A stretch of DNA of 64,000 nt from Nakamurella aerolata (lineage in GTDB: Bacteria; Actinomycetota; Actinomycetes; Mycobacteriales; Nakamurellaceae). Position 1 is the first letter of the stretch; each line of letters starts with the position of its first letter. The DNA lies in NCBI RefSeq assembly GCF_013002705.1, contig NZ_JABEND010000002.1:558001-622000 (forward strand), given 5' to 3'. Shown one piece after another: positions 26,467 to 34,672 of the stretch. The position numbers and the translations under genes are program-made. Below the pieces are notes generated by a model. The model saw only the letters and a program-made list of their open reading frames with translations, searched no databases and was not told the origin of the DNA.

Positions 26467-28428
26467 ATGGATCTTCGGCGAACCGGATTGCCAGCAGCGC
26501 ATGCGGACTCGCGCGCACCGCGGCGGCGGCGCGGAGCCGTTTCGCTCGCGCTCGTGCTCGCGCTGGCCGCGACCGGCGCGGTGGTGCCCGCCGCGGCTGC
26601 CGGCGCCACCGGTCAACCCGTCGTCGGAGCCGCGCCCGCCGCCGCGCCCGCGGACTCGGCAGCGCGAGCGGATGCCGGGCTCCCGGCCCGGTCGGACCCG
26701 GCCCAGTCGGACCCGGCCCGGTCGGAACTGGCCCGGTCGGAACTGGCCCGGTCGGAACTGGCGCTGCGGGATCCGGCCCGTTGGGACTTCGAGTCGGGAA
26801 CGCCCGGCTCGGTCCCGGCAGGTTGTGCCGCTCCCGCGGGCAAGGCGCCGGCGGTGATCACCGCCGCGGACGCGGCGAGCGGTCGGCAGTCGCTGCTCAT
26901 TGATGATCAGAATGCTTCGGCCCAAACGGTTCTCGGCTGCAGTTTCAGTGCCCGTGCCGGCGCGCAGCTGGCGCTGTCGATCAAGCCGACCGCGGTCCGC
27001 GGCGGTATCGCGATCGATCTCACCGGTACCAGCACCGCCGGTGCCGGTGGCATCTTCCACCTGATCGTCGTCGGCGACGGTGCGGTGCGCTGGTACGACG
27101 AACGCGGTGGCTGGCGGCCGCTGGCGCCGGCCGGCACCGTACCGACCGGAGTCTGGAGCCGACTTGAACTCGGGGTGACCGGCGACCAGGATGCGGTCTA
27201 CCTGTCGGTCAACGGCAGCTACCGCGGATCCGCCGGGCCGCAGACGATCAACCCGGTGCGCACCCTCACCGGGTGGCAGGTGGCCAGCAGCGGCACCGCC
27301 ACCGTTGGCGATACCGCGTACCTGGACGATGTCACCGTCGGCCCGGCATTGGCCAGGCGCCCCAACGCGATCACCGCGCAGTACGCCATCGGGCCGAAGT
27401 ACTACCTCGCGACCTCCAGCACGCCGGCGCAGATGCCGACCACGGCGGTGCAGGTGCCATGGCCCACCGCCGTCGGTGGCAAGCGGATCATCGCCAGCTT
27501 CCCGGCGCACGGCGACTCGGCCACCGACACCGGGAACCGGATGGTGATCTCCGACGACGGCGGAAAGACATGGCAGGACTACCAATCGCACAACCCGATG
27601 CCGCAGGTGCCGTCGATCTTCATCACCCGACTGCAGGACGGCAGCCTCTATGCGATGAACTACCACAACTACGCCACCGCCGACCCGACCAGGGCGACGA
27701 TCGAGAGCGCGACGTCCACCGACAACGGCGTCACCTGGACTCAGCGTGACGGAACGCTCACCTCGCCGGAACCGTTGGCGGCCTACGCATGTGAGCGGCC
27801 CGCCGGTTGCACCGCGATCGTGCAGGTGCACAGTGTGGTCGAGGACCCGGACGGGACGCTCTATCAGACCGCGTACGGCCGGTACCAGGGCGACACCAAG
27901 CTGCGGCAGATCCTGCTGGTCTCGAAGAACAAGGGACTTGACTGGACGGTGCGCGCGACCGTTGCCAACAACCCGAACCTGAGTACCGACAAGGCTTTCG
28001 AGGGTTTTCCCGAGGGAGTGCTGACCAGGATCGGCGAGCACGGGTTCTTGATGGTGATGCGGACCGGCTCGTACCTGCCGATGTACCAGTCGTACTCGTC
28101 CGACGACGGGTACACCTGGAGCACCCCGCAGCCGGTGAGAACCACTACGGGACAACCGGTGTCGAGCGTGTTCCCGACTCTGGAGCGGATGGCCGACGGC
28201 TCACTGCTGCTGTTGGTGGGGCGGCCGGGTCTTTCGCTCCTGCGGTCGAGGGACGACGGCAAGACCTGGACGCCCCAGACCTGGGTCGACTACCAGAACT
28301 CGGCCAACGGCTTCATGATGGTGACCGGTAGCAAGACCGTGATGGTGTTCGGAGATCAGGGCGCGGACTGGAACAGGCCCCTGCAGTACCGGGTCTGGTC
28401 GCGCACCGTCATCGTGCACGGCAGGTAG
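26467..28428 (+). CDS. Secreted sialidase-like exo-alpha-glycosidase with Asp-box repeats
   Basis: 653 aa. The N-terminus is a signal peptide (RRRRG then SLALVLALAATGAVVPAAAA). A low-complexity segment with five 15-bp repeats follows, then a lectin-like beta-sandwich (about 105-295). The C-terminal six-bladed propeller shows Asp-boxes SDDGGKTW, STDNGVTW, SSDDGYTW and SRDDGKTW, plus a weaker SKNKGLDW. The arginine triad was not mapped, so true sialic acid specificity is unproven. GGGAGG ends 6 nt before the ATG at 26467. It is divergent from psuK-psuG. Confidence 0.88.
   Translation: MDLRRTGLPAAHADSRAPRRRRGAVSLALVLALAATGAVVPAAAAGATGQPVVGAAPAAAPADSAARADAGLPARSDPAQSDPARSELARSELARSELALRDPARWDFESGTPGSVPAGCAAPAGKAPAVITAADAASGRQSLLIDDQNASAQTVLGCSFSARAGAQLALSIKPTAVRGGIAIDLTGTSTAGAGGIFHLIVVGDGAVRWYDERGGWRPLAPAGTVPTGVWSRLELGVTGDQDAVYLSVNGSYRGSAGPQTINPVRTLTGWQVASSGTATVGDTAYLDDVTVGPALARRPNAITAQYAIGPKYYLATSSTPAQMPTTAVQVPWPTAVGGKRIIASFPAHGDSATDTGNRMVISDDGGKTWQDYQSHNPMPQVPSIFITRLQDGSLYAMNYHNYATADPTRATIESATSTDNGVTWTQRDGTLTSPEPLAAYACERPAGCTAIVQVHSVVEDPDGTLYQTAYGRYQGDTKLRQILLVSKNKGLDWTVRATVANNPNLSTDKAFEGFPEGVLTRIGEHGFLMVMRTGSYLPMYQSYSSDDGYTWSTPQPVRTTTGQPVSSVFPTLERMADGSLLLLVGRPGLSLLRSRDDGKTWTPQTWVDYQNSANGFMMVTGSKTVMVFGDQGADWNRPLQYRVWSRTVIVHGR
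26691..26765 (+). repeat. 15-bp x5 in-frame tandem repeat in the sialidase linker
   Basis: Units begin at 26691, 26706, 26721, 26736 and 26751; the consensus is GTCGGAACTGGCCCG. It encodes (R/Q)S(D/E)(P/L)A repeats just after the signal peptide. Units 3 and 4 are identical. Confidence 0.95.
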
Positions 28429-28431
28429 AGG

Positions 28432-29025
28432 TCAAGCGCGGCTTGGAGTTTGGCGCCCGACCCGCGCCAGCGCCCACTCCCATGGATCGGTGGCGTCGGC
28501 GGAATCGACCGGCGCTGCGAACGGGGCGTCCGGCCCAGCGCTCGCCGCCTCCGGGATGCCGGCGGCGATGTTCCTGACGCTGGTCACCACTTCGGGCTCA
28601 GGACGGTAGTCGTTGCCGAGCGCGGTCGCGACGTCCCAGGTGTGCACGGCGGTGTCCAGCAGTTGTGCCGACACCGCGCCGGCAGCGGGAATCGGGTCGG
28701 GCCCGAAGTCGGCGATCCGCACCGCCGACGCCGGGTCGAGCAACCGAACGGCTTCGACGAGTTCGTCGCGGGCCGCGGCAAAGTCGGTCTGGTTGAACGG
28801 GATCGGGGCATACCGCTCGGCCGGCGCATCGCCGTCCCGCAGGGCGGCGGCAAAGCCACGCCACTGTCCGCCGATGTGTCCCAGCAGCGCCCCGAGGGTC
28901 CACTCGGCGCAAGGGGTGGGCCGATCCAGATCGGTGGCCTGGATCTTCGCGGCCGCTCCGGTGGCGTCGTTCAGCGCGGACAGCAGGTGGTGTTGAGCGG
29001 GGTCGGGTGTCGGAGTCGAAGACAT
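28432..29025 (-). CDS. Mycothiol-type DinB-fold protein (TIGR03086 family)
   Basis: 197 aa. It begins with the helical bundle typical of maleylpyruvate isomerase/DinB proteins; the family landmarks are RPTPCAEWTLGALLGHI (metal-ligand His) and LLDTAVHTWDVATALG (second His and Asp). Members are metal-dependent, and many use mycothiol as cofactor. The ATG at 29025 has TACATT 6 nt before it and no Shine-Dalgarno. It is divergent from a MarR regulator, which probably controls it. Confidence 0.88.
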   Translation of the reverse strand: MSSTPTPDPAQHHLLSALNDATGAAAKIQATDLDRPTPCAEWTLGALLGHIGGQWRGFAAALRDGDAPAERYAPIPFNQTDFAAARDELVEAVRLLDPASAVRIADFGPDPIPAAGAVSAQLLDTAVHTWDVATALGNDYRPEPEVVTSVRNIAAGIPEAASAGPDAPFAAPVDSADATDPWEWALARVGRQTPSRA

Positions 29026-29031
29026 GATCCC

Positions 29032-29079
29032 AATGTAGCAATCATTGTCAAGTGGTGATTGTTCCTGGTTGAGTAGCAT
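29032..29079. promoter_or_regulatory. Divergent leaderless promoters and candidate MarR operator
   Basis: On the minus strand TACATT (29032-29037) is 6 nt from the ATG at 29025. On the plus strand TAGCAT (29074-29079) is 6 nt from the GTG at 29086. Between them CAATCA (29039-29044) and TGATTG (29056-29061) form an inverted repeat, a plausible MarR site repressing both genes. Confidence 0.5.
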
Positions 29080-29085
29080 GCCTGC

Positions 29086-29529
29086 GTGGCTACTTCCGCA
29101 CCGCGGCCAGATCTGCTCGGCCTGGTGTTTCCGCTTGCCCGCGCCCTGCGCCGGATCGAGGACGATGCCGCTGAGCGGCACCAGCTCAGCATGTGGCAGT
29201 ACGCGGTGTTGTCGGTTGTCGCCTTCCGGCCGGGGATGAATCAGCTGGCCACCGCGGAGCTACTCGGGTACTCACGGAATCGGATCGTCGCCGATCTTGA
29301 TCTGCTGGAGCAGCGCGGGCTGCTGACCAGGCGTAGCGGGTCCGACCGGCGCAGCAACACGCTGTGGATCACCGAGGACGGCAGCGCGGTGGTCGCGCAG
29401 GTGCAGCGCCGGATCCACGTGGCAGAGGACGAGCTGCTGGCCGACATGCCGGCAGCCGATCGGCGCGAACTCCAGCGGCTGCTGGCCAGTGCGGCCACCA
29501 TGGCGACCGGGACGACGGCCGCGGACTGA
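29086..29529 (+). CDS. MarR-family transcriptional regulator
   Basis: 147 aa. The winged helix contains QLATAELLGYSRNRIVADLD and the wing LTRRSGSDRRSNTLWIT, with dimerisation helices at both ends. The start is a GTG, probably leaderless. It probably senses a small phenolic or electrophile and represses the divergent DinB-type gene and itself (inference from arrangement). Confidence 0.93.
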   Translation: MATSAPRPDLLGLVFPLARALRRIEDDAAERHQLSMWQYAVLSVVAFRPGMNQLATAELLGYSRNRIVADLDLLEQRGLLTRRSGSDRRSNTLWITEDGSAVVAQVQRRIHVAEDELLADMPAADRRELQRLLASAATMATGTTAAD

Positions 29530-29591
29530 CGCCGCGATCGGCCGTCGTCAGTCGGGCTCGGCCCGTCGGCTCGACGTGTGGTGCGCGCGGG

Positions 29592-30236
29592 TCAGCGCAC
29601 GATCAGCACGATCAGGGTGCGCGGCCCGTGCACACCTTCGACCCGCGACAGTTCGATGTCTGATGTCGCGGACGGCCCGGAGATCATCGTCAGCGGTCGG
29701 GTGTCCGATTCCTCAAGGCGGGCAATGGCTTCCGGAACCGTTTCGACGATCTGATCGGCACGCAACACCACCAGGTGCCTGTCCGGCACCAGGGTGATGG
29801 CTCTCCGGCCCTGGCCGGGGCCGGCGTTCAGCACGATGGTGCCGGTGACGGCGATGGCGACCGCGGCGGTGGTCAGCACCGCGTCGATGTGATCGAGATC
29901 GGCCGCGGACAGCGGAGCGGAGCGCCGGTCGACGATCAGCTGGGTTGTCGAGGCGCTTGCCGCATCGACCAGCTCGGCCGGCGCGTCGTCGGCCAGCACA
30001 ACGGAACCGCTGGGCCGCAAGGCATCCGCGACGGCGGCGGGCAGCTCGTCCGGCGCGAGCACGCGCACGTCGGCGCGGTAGTCGACCAGTCGGTCCACCA
30101 GCAGCTCGACCACCGCCGGCGAGCCGGGCGGGTGGTCGCCGGTGTGCCGGTAGTCGCGGGGCACCGGGGCAGGTTCTGGGGTGCCGGCGATCGCCTCGCG
30201 GATCCGTTGCAGCATGGCGGTTCTGGACCGGCTCAT
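29592..30236 (-). CDS. lutC: L-lactate utilization protein C (LUD domain)
   Basis: 214 aa, the last gene of the lutABC operon. The LUD-domain signature is at the C-terminus: AVTGTIVLNAGPGQGRRAIT, and SGPSATSDIELSRVEGVHGP ending in LIVLIV. It supports the iron-sulfur lactate oxidation complex, although its exact role is unclear. The ATG overlaps the lutB stop (ATGA). Confidence 0.95.
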   Translation of the reverse strand: MSRSRTAMLQRIREAIAGTPEPAPVPRDYRHTGDHPPGSPAVVELLVDRLVDYRADVRVLAPDELPAAVADALRPSGSVVLADDAPAELVDAASASTTQLIVDRRSAPLSAADLDHIDAVLTTAAVAIAVTGTIVLNAGPGQGRRAITLVPDRHLVVLRADQIVETVPEAIARLEESDTRPLTMISGPSATSDIELSRVEGVHGPRTLIVLIVR

Positions 30237-31789
30237 CTGGGCTCGCCTCCTGGTGCCGGCGCGTCGTCGCTGGATCCGTGCTCGGCCCGCCAGCGCTGGT
30301 GGAAGGTCTGCCGCGGGGGTTCCGGTAGATCACGGCTGGTGGTCCAGGCCGACAACGGGGGTGGCAGTGAGCTGATCTTGTGCTTCTTGCCGGCCAGCAC
30401 CCGCCCGGCTTTCATGGCCTTCTCGGCCGCGGTGAAGCGTTTGCCACTGCTCATCACCCAGCTGGCCGCGCGCATCGCCGCGTCCCAGCCGCCGGGGATG
30501 GTGCGGTCGCGGTCCGCATCGACCACCCGCCCGCGCAGTTCCACCAGCAGCGACGGGATGTCGATCTTCACCGGGCAGGCGTCGAAACAGGCTCCGCACA
30601 ACGACGACGCGTACGGCAGTGACGCATTCGGATCGTCGTGGCCGTCGATGCCGGTGAGCTGCGGGGTGAGCACTGCACCGATCGGGCCGGGGTAGACCGA
30701 CCCGTAGGCGTGGCCGCCGGCCCGCTCGTACACCGGGCAGACGTTCAGGCATGCCGAGCAGCGAATGCAGTGCAGTGCAGCGCGTCCCACCTCGTCGGCC
30801 AATGCGTTGGTGCGGCCGTTGTCGAGCAGCACCAGATGGAAGTTCTGCGGCCCGTCACCAGGGGTGACTCCGGTCCACAACGATGTGTACGGGTTCATCC
30901 GCTCGCCGGTGGAGCTGCGCGGGAGCAGCTGCAGGAAGACCTCGAGGTCGGCGAAGGTCGGCAGCAGTTTCTCGATGCCCATCACCGTGATCAAGGTTTC
31001 CGGCAACGTCAAGCACATCCGCCCGTTGCCTTCGGACTCCACCACCGCGAGGGTGCCGGTCTCGGCGATGGCGAAGTTCGCCCCGGAGATGGCCACCTTC
31101 GCCGAGAGGAACTTGCGCCGCAGATGCTCCCTGGCGGCCATCGCCAACCGGCGCGGCTCGTCGCTGAGATCGGCTGGGGCGTCGGGCATCTCGCGCAGGA
31201 AGATCTCCCGGATCTCGCTGCGGTTGCGGTGGATGGCCGGGACCAGGATGTGCGACGGGGTGTCGCCGCCGAGCTGGACGATGAGTTCGGCCAGGTCGGT
31301 CTCGAAGGCCTCGATGCCGCGTTCTTCCAGGTACTCGTTCAGGCCGATCTCCTGCGTGGCCATGGATTTCACCTTGACCGCTTCGCGGGCGTCGCCCGGC
31401 TGCAGCGAGTTCTCCACCAGGCCGGCGACGATGCGGTTGGCCTCGTCGGCGTCTGCGGCCCAGTGCACAACGCCGCCGCGCGCCGTCACCTGAGCCTCCA
31501 GCTGCTCCAGCAGCTCCGGCAGGCGCGCCATCACCTGCTGCTTGACGGCAGATCCGGCGTCCCGCAAGGCTTCCCAGTCGTCCAGCTCGCCGACGACGGC
31601 GGCGCGCTTTGCACGGATGGTCGCCGTGGCGTTGCCGAGGTTGCGGCGCAGCTGGGTGTTGCCGACCGCCGATCTGGCCGCATCGGGAAACGAGGTGTGG
31701 CCGCGGAGCGGCGAATCCGGGAGTCCGTTGTGACCCATCCCGTGCCCCGATGGGCGGCTGCGGCGCGGTATTCCGAGGAAGGTTGTCAT
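30233..31789 (-). CDS. lutB: L-lactate utilization protein B (iron-sulfur)
   Basis: 518 aa. An N-terminal LUD domain (SGANFAIAETGTLAVVESEG and GIEKLLPTFADLEVFLQLLP) is followed by two 4Fe-4S motifs, CIRCSACLNVCPVYE and CGACFDACPVKIDI. It transfers electrons from L-lactate in the LutABC complex. The ATG at 31789 overlaps the stop of lutA (ATGA), which fixes the start although the frame is open further upstream. Confidence 0.96.
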   Translation of the reverse strand: MTTFLGIPRRSRPSGHGMGHNGLPDSPLRGHTSFPDAARSAVGNTQLRRNLGNATATIRAKRAAVVGELDDWEALRDAGSAVKQQVMARLPELLEQLEAQVTARGGVVHWAADADEANRIVAGLVENSLQPGDAREAVKVKSMATQEIGLNEYLEERGIEAFETDLAELIVQLGGDTPSHILVPAIHRNRSEIREIFLREMPDAPADLSDEPRRLAMAAREHLRRKFLSAKVAISGANFAIAETGTLAVVESEGNGRMCLTLPETLITVMGIEKLLPTFADLEVFLQLLPRSSTGERMNPYTSLWTGVTPGDGPQNFHLVLLDNGRTNALADEVGRAALHCIRCSACLNVCPVYERAGGHAYGSVYPGPIGAVLTPQLTGIDGHDDPNASLPYASSLCGACFDACPVKIDIPSLLVELRGRVVDADRDRTIPGGWDAAMRAASWVMSSGKRFTAAEKAMKAGRVLAGKKHKISSLPPPLSAWTTSRDLPEPPRQTFHQRWRAEHGSSDDAPAPGGEPR

Positions 31790-32595
31790 CGCGCTGCTCC
31801 GACATTCCCGGTGGCGGTAGTGCTGGCTGGGTTGGCGGCCGGGGCGGATTCCTTGGTGGCCGCCAAGATCTCGGCCAAGTGCACGGTCCGCACGCCGACC
31901 CGCATCCGGGAAAGCCCGCCGCCGATGTGCATCAGGCACGACGAATCGCCCGCGCTGCACACCTCGGCCCTGCTGGCGATGATGCCGGCCATCTTGTCGG
32001 CGAGCATCGCGGTCGACACGTCGGGATTCTTGAGCGCGAAGGTGCCGCCGAAGCCGCAACATTGATCAGCACCGGGCAGTTCAACCAGGTCGATGCCCTG
32101 CACCGTTGACAGCAGCTGCAGTGGCTTCTCGCCAACCCGGAGCATTCGCAGCGAATGGCAGGTCGGGTGGTAGGTGACCCGATGCGGGAAGTACGAGCCG
32201 AGTTGAGCGGCAGAATCGGTGATTCCCAAGACATCCACCAGCAACTCGGACAGCTCGTAGGTGCGCGCGGACAGGTCGGTCGCGGCGGCGGCAAGACCGT
32301 CATCCCCACCCTTGCGGGCGATCATGGCGTGCTGGTGCCGGACCGAGCCGACGCACGATCCAGACGGTGCCACGATGGCGTCCACGCCTGCGGCCTCGAA
32401 GGTCTGCACGTGATGCCGGACGATCGGCAGCGCCTCGGCGAAGTAGCCGGTGTTGACATGCATCTGCCCGCAACAGGTCTGCGCCTGCGGAAACACCACC
32501 TGGTGGCCCAGCCTCTGCAGCAGCGTGACGGTGGCGGCGGCCACGTCGGGGAACATGGCGTCGGCCAGGCAGGTCGCCAACAACGCGATCCGCAT
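31786..32595 (-). CDS. lutA: L-lactate utilization protein A (CCG domains)
   Basis: 269 aa. Two cysteine-rich CCG domains: QTCCGQMHVNTG (first) and DQCCGFGGTFALKNP (second), with further cysteines in SGSCVGS, TYHPTCHSLR and DSSCLMHIGGG. The domains bind iron-sulfur clusters or a quinone-linked redox centre, as in heterodisulfide reductase and glycolate oxidase subunits. A minus-strand AAGGAGG precedes the ATG at 32595. It is the first gene of lutABC, read away from the GntR-Ppx gene. Confidence 0.95.
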   Translation of the reverse strand: MRIALLATCLADAMFPDVAAATVTLLQRLGHQVVFPQAQTCCGQMHVNTGYFAEALPIVRHHVQTFEAAGVDAIVAPSGSCVGSVRHQHAMIARKGGDDGLAAAATDLSARTYELSELLVDVLGITDSAAQLGSYFPHRVTYHPTCHSLRMLRVGEKPLQLLSTVQGIDLVELPGADQCCGFGGTFALKNPDVSTAMLADKMAGIIASRAEVCSAGDSSCLMHIGGGLSRMRVGVRTVHLAEILAATKESAPAANPASTTATGNVGAAR

Positions 32596-32686
32596 GGTGC
32601 CTCCTTGGTTGCTCTGGTGCATCCCGGCCCGGGTGACGTCCGGCGCTGGTCCGCTCGTTGCTGGTCGCCGCGCGCCGGAACGGCCC

Positions 32687-32701
32687 TGTGGTCTGACCAC
32701 A
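32687..32701. promoter_or_regulatory. FadR/LldR-type operator between lutABC and the GntR-Ppx gene
   Basis: A perfect 7-1-7 palindrome, TGTGGTC-T-GACCACA. Its core TGGTctgACCA fits the TNGT-N3-ACNA consensus of FCD-type GntR regulators such as LldR and PdhR. It ends 32 bp before the GTG at 32733 and lies 92 bp before lutA, so one site can control both directions. Confidence 0.85.
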
Positions 32702-32720
32702 CTATCGCGAGTCGGTCTGC

Positions 32721-32726
32721 CACACT
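32721..32726 (+). promoter_or_regulatory. Candidate -10 (CACACT) of the GntR-Ppx gene
   Basis: CACACT followed by CGGCTG and the GTG at 32733. The operator at 32687-32701 would then overlie the -35 region. A weak -10 by sequence; supported mainly by the recurring 6-nt spacing. Confidence 0.35.
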
Positions 32727-32732
32727 CGGCTG

Positions 32733-34565
32733 GTGCGCGCGTACCAGCAGGTGCTGGCCCGGATCGAGGACGATCTGCGGGCCGGCCGGCTGGCGCCGGG
32801 TGGGCGACTGCCGGCGGAGCGGGCGCTGGCCGAGCGCTACCGGGTGGCCCGCTCCAGCGTCCGGGAAGCCGTCAAGGTGCTGGAAACCCTCGGGATGGTG
32901 CGCGCGCAGACCGGCTCGGGCCCTGAGGCCGGAATGGTGCTGATCTCCGAACCGGGCACGTCCATCGGCACCGCGCTGCGGTGGCACGCCGCGGCCGGGG
33001 GGCTGGCCGTCGCCGACCTGGTGGCGGCCAGGGTGTTGGTGGAGAGCTGGTCCGCGGAGCATGCGGCTCGGGTGGTTGCCGAAACGCCGCCCGCGCCGGT
33101 GCCGGCGGGTGCGGCGTTCGGGGACGGCGGGGACCCCATGCCGACCGAGCCGGCGTCCGCAGCGGCGGCGCGCGAGCGGGCGGCGAACTTGCTGAGCGCC
33201 ATGGACGGCACCGTTGACACCGCCGAGTTCCTCCACCTGGACACCGAGTTTCACCTCGCGCTCGCCCAGGCGGCGGGCAACGCGGTGGTGGCGGCCATGT
33301 TGCAGGCGATGCGGCACGGCATCGAGTCGTACGTTTCGGCCGCCGTGCAGGCCCTGCCGGACTGGCCGGCGATGGCGGCGCGGTTGCGTCGGGAGCATCG
33401 GGCGGTGTTCGACGCGGTGCAAGCCGGGCGCGGCGCCAGCGCGGCACGGCTGATGTCGGCTCATATCAACGGGTTCTACGCCGATACCGGGTCGGTGGCG
33501 AGCGATGGTGTTGAGCCGAGCAGGAATTCAGACGTCGCCGGCAATCGTGCTGAGCGCACGGTGACTGCTTCGTCCGCCGGTCCGATCGGTGAGCCGATGC
33601 GAGTGGCCGGCATCGATGCCGGCACCAATGCGTTGCGGCTGCTGGTGGCCGACGTTGCGCGCGACGCGGACGGTACCCCCACCGTCGTCGACGAGATCCA
33701 CCGTGAGCAAAGAATTGTGCGGCTGGGGGAGGGCGTTGACGCCACCGGGCGGCTGTCCACCCAGGCGCTCGACCGTACCTGGCAGGTGCTCGCCGATTAC
33801 GTGGCGGTGTTGCGCGCCAGCGGCGCGGTGCGGGTGCGGATGGCGGCCACGTCCGCGCTCCGCGACGCCAGCAACGGCGCTGATTTTCTGGCGATGGTGT
33901 CCTCGACCCTTGGGCAACTGCCCGAGGTCTTGACCGGCGAACAGGAAGCGCGCCTGGGGTTTTACGGCACGGCGGCAGCACTTCCCGCGCAGTGGGGGCG
34001 ACTGCTGGTGATCGACATCGGCGGGGGCTCAACGGAATGGGTGGTAGGGCCGGCCGGACCGGCCGCGCTCGCCGCCCCGTTGCAGGCGGTCAGCACGCAG
34101 ATCGGCGCGGTGCGGATCACCGAGCGAGTGCTGCGCTCGGATCCGCCGACCCGTGAAGAACGCGCGGACGCCCAGCGGTGGATTGATGCCGAATGTACAG
34201 CCGCGCTGACGGCGTTGGATCTCACCGGGGTGGAGCAGGTGGTCGCGGTGGCCGGGACGGCGCTGACGGTCGGCGCCGCGGCGCTCGGACATGCCTTGCT
34301 CGATCCCTACACACTGCATCTCGCCGAGGTGCGAAGCGACCGGATCCATTCGGCGGCAAGGAATCTGCTGACCAGCACCCGCGCGCACCGGGCGGCGCTG
34401 CGGTATGTACTGCCGGGCCGGGTCGACGTGATCGGTGCCGGCGGATTGATTCTGTCCAGGGCGCTGACTGCGGTCGAGCAGCGCACCGGCATCCGAGCGG
34501 TGCGGCTGTCCAACCGCGATCTGCTCGACGGACTGGTGCTCTCGTTGGCGACCGCGCTGCCTTAG
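32733..34565 (+). CDS. In-frame fusion: FCD-type GntR lactate regulator + Ppx/GppA phosphatase
   Basis: 610 codons without a stop. Residues 1-70 are a GntR winged helix (GGRLPAERALAERYRVARSS) and about 85-245 an FCD ligand domain (HLDTEFHLALAQAAGN, with the metal-binding histidines). A linker of about 45 residues follows, then residues 289-610 are a complete Ppx/GppA domain: VAGIDAGTNALRLLVAD (phosphate 1), VIDIGGGSTEWVVG (phosphate 2) and VAGTALTVGAAALGH. Normally these are separate genes. The operator upstream and the divergent lutABC point to lactate control. An internal ATG at 33597 fits a normal Ppx start but has only a weak GGTGAG site 3 nt away. Loss of a stop codon, a true fusion or a sequencing error are the options. 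Confidence 0.9.
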   Translation: MRAYQQVLARIEDDLRAGRLAPGGRLPAERALAERYRVARSSVREAVKVLETLGMVRAQTGSGPEAGMVLISEPGTSIGTALRWHAAAGGLAVADLVAARVLVESWSAEHAARVVAETPPAPVPAGAAFGDGGDPMPTEPASAAAARERAANLLSAMDGTVDTAEFLHLDTEFHLALAQAAGNAVVAAMLQAMRHGIESYVSAAVQALPDWPAMAARLRREHRAVFDAVQAGRGASAARLMSAHINGFYADTGSVASDGVEPSRNSDVAGNRAERTVTASSAGPIGEPMRVAGIDAGTNALRLLVADVARDADGTPTVVDEIHREQRIVRLGEGVDATGRLSTQALDRTWQVLADYVAVLRASGAVRVRMAATSALRDASNGADFLAMVSSTLGQLPEVLTGEQEARLGFYGTAAALPAQWGRLLVIDIGGGSTEWVVGPAGPAALAAPLQAVSTQIGAVRITERVLRSDPPTREERADAQRWIDAECTAALTALDLTGVEQVVAVAGTALTVGAAALGHALLDPYTLHLAEVRSDRIHSAARNLLTSTRAHRAALRYVLPGRVDVIGAGGLILSRALTAVEQRTGIRAVRLSNRDLLDGLVLSLATALP

Positions 34566-34672
34566 CCGGCCTCGACCACCCGGGCCAGAAGCGCTGTGAG
34601 CGTTGCGATCTCCTTGCCGGTGAGCGCGGTGAGCTGAACCGGTTGGCTGGTCGCGGCGACGGGATTGGACAT
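34562..34672 (-). CDS. Possible small protein (36 aa)
   Basis: The minus-strand frame starts at ATG 34672 with GGAG 6 nt upstream and ends at 34562, its TAA overlapping the ppx stop tail to tail. It reads MSNPVAATSQPVQLTALTGK followed by a short amphipathic helix ending LLARVVEAG. No family is recognised; the ribosome-binding site and clean length are the only support. Confidence 0.4.
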   Translation of the reverse strand: MSNPVAATSQPVQLTALTGKEIATLTALLARVVEAG

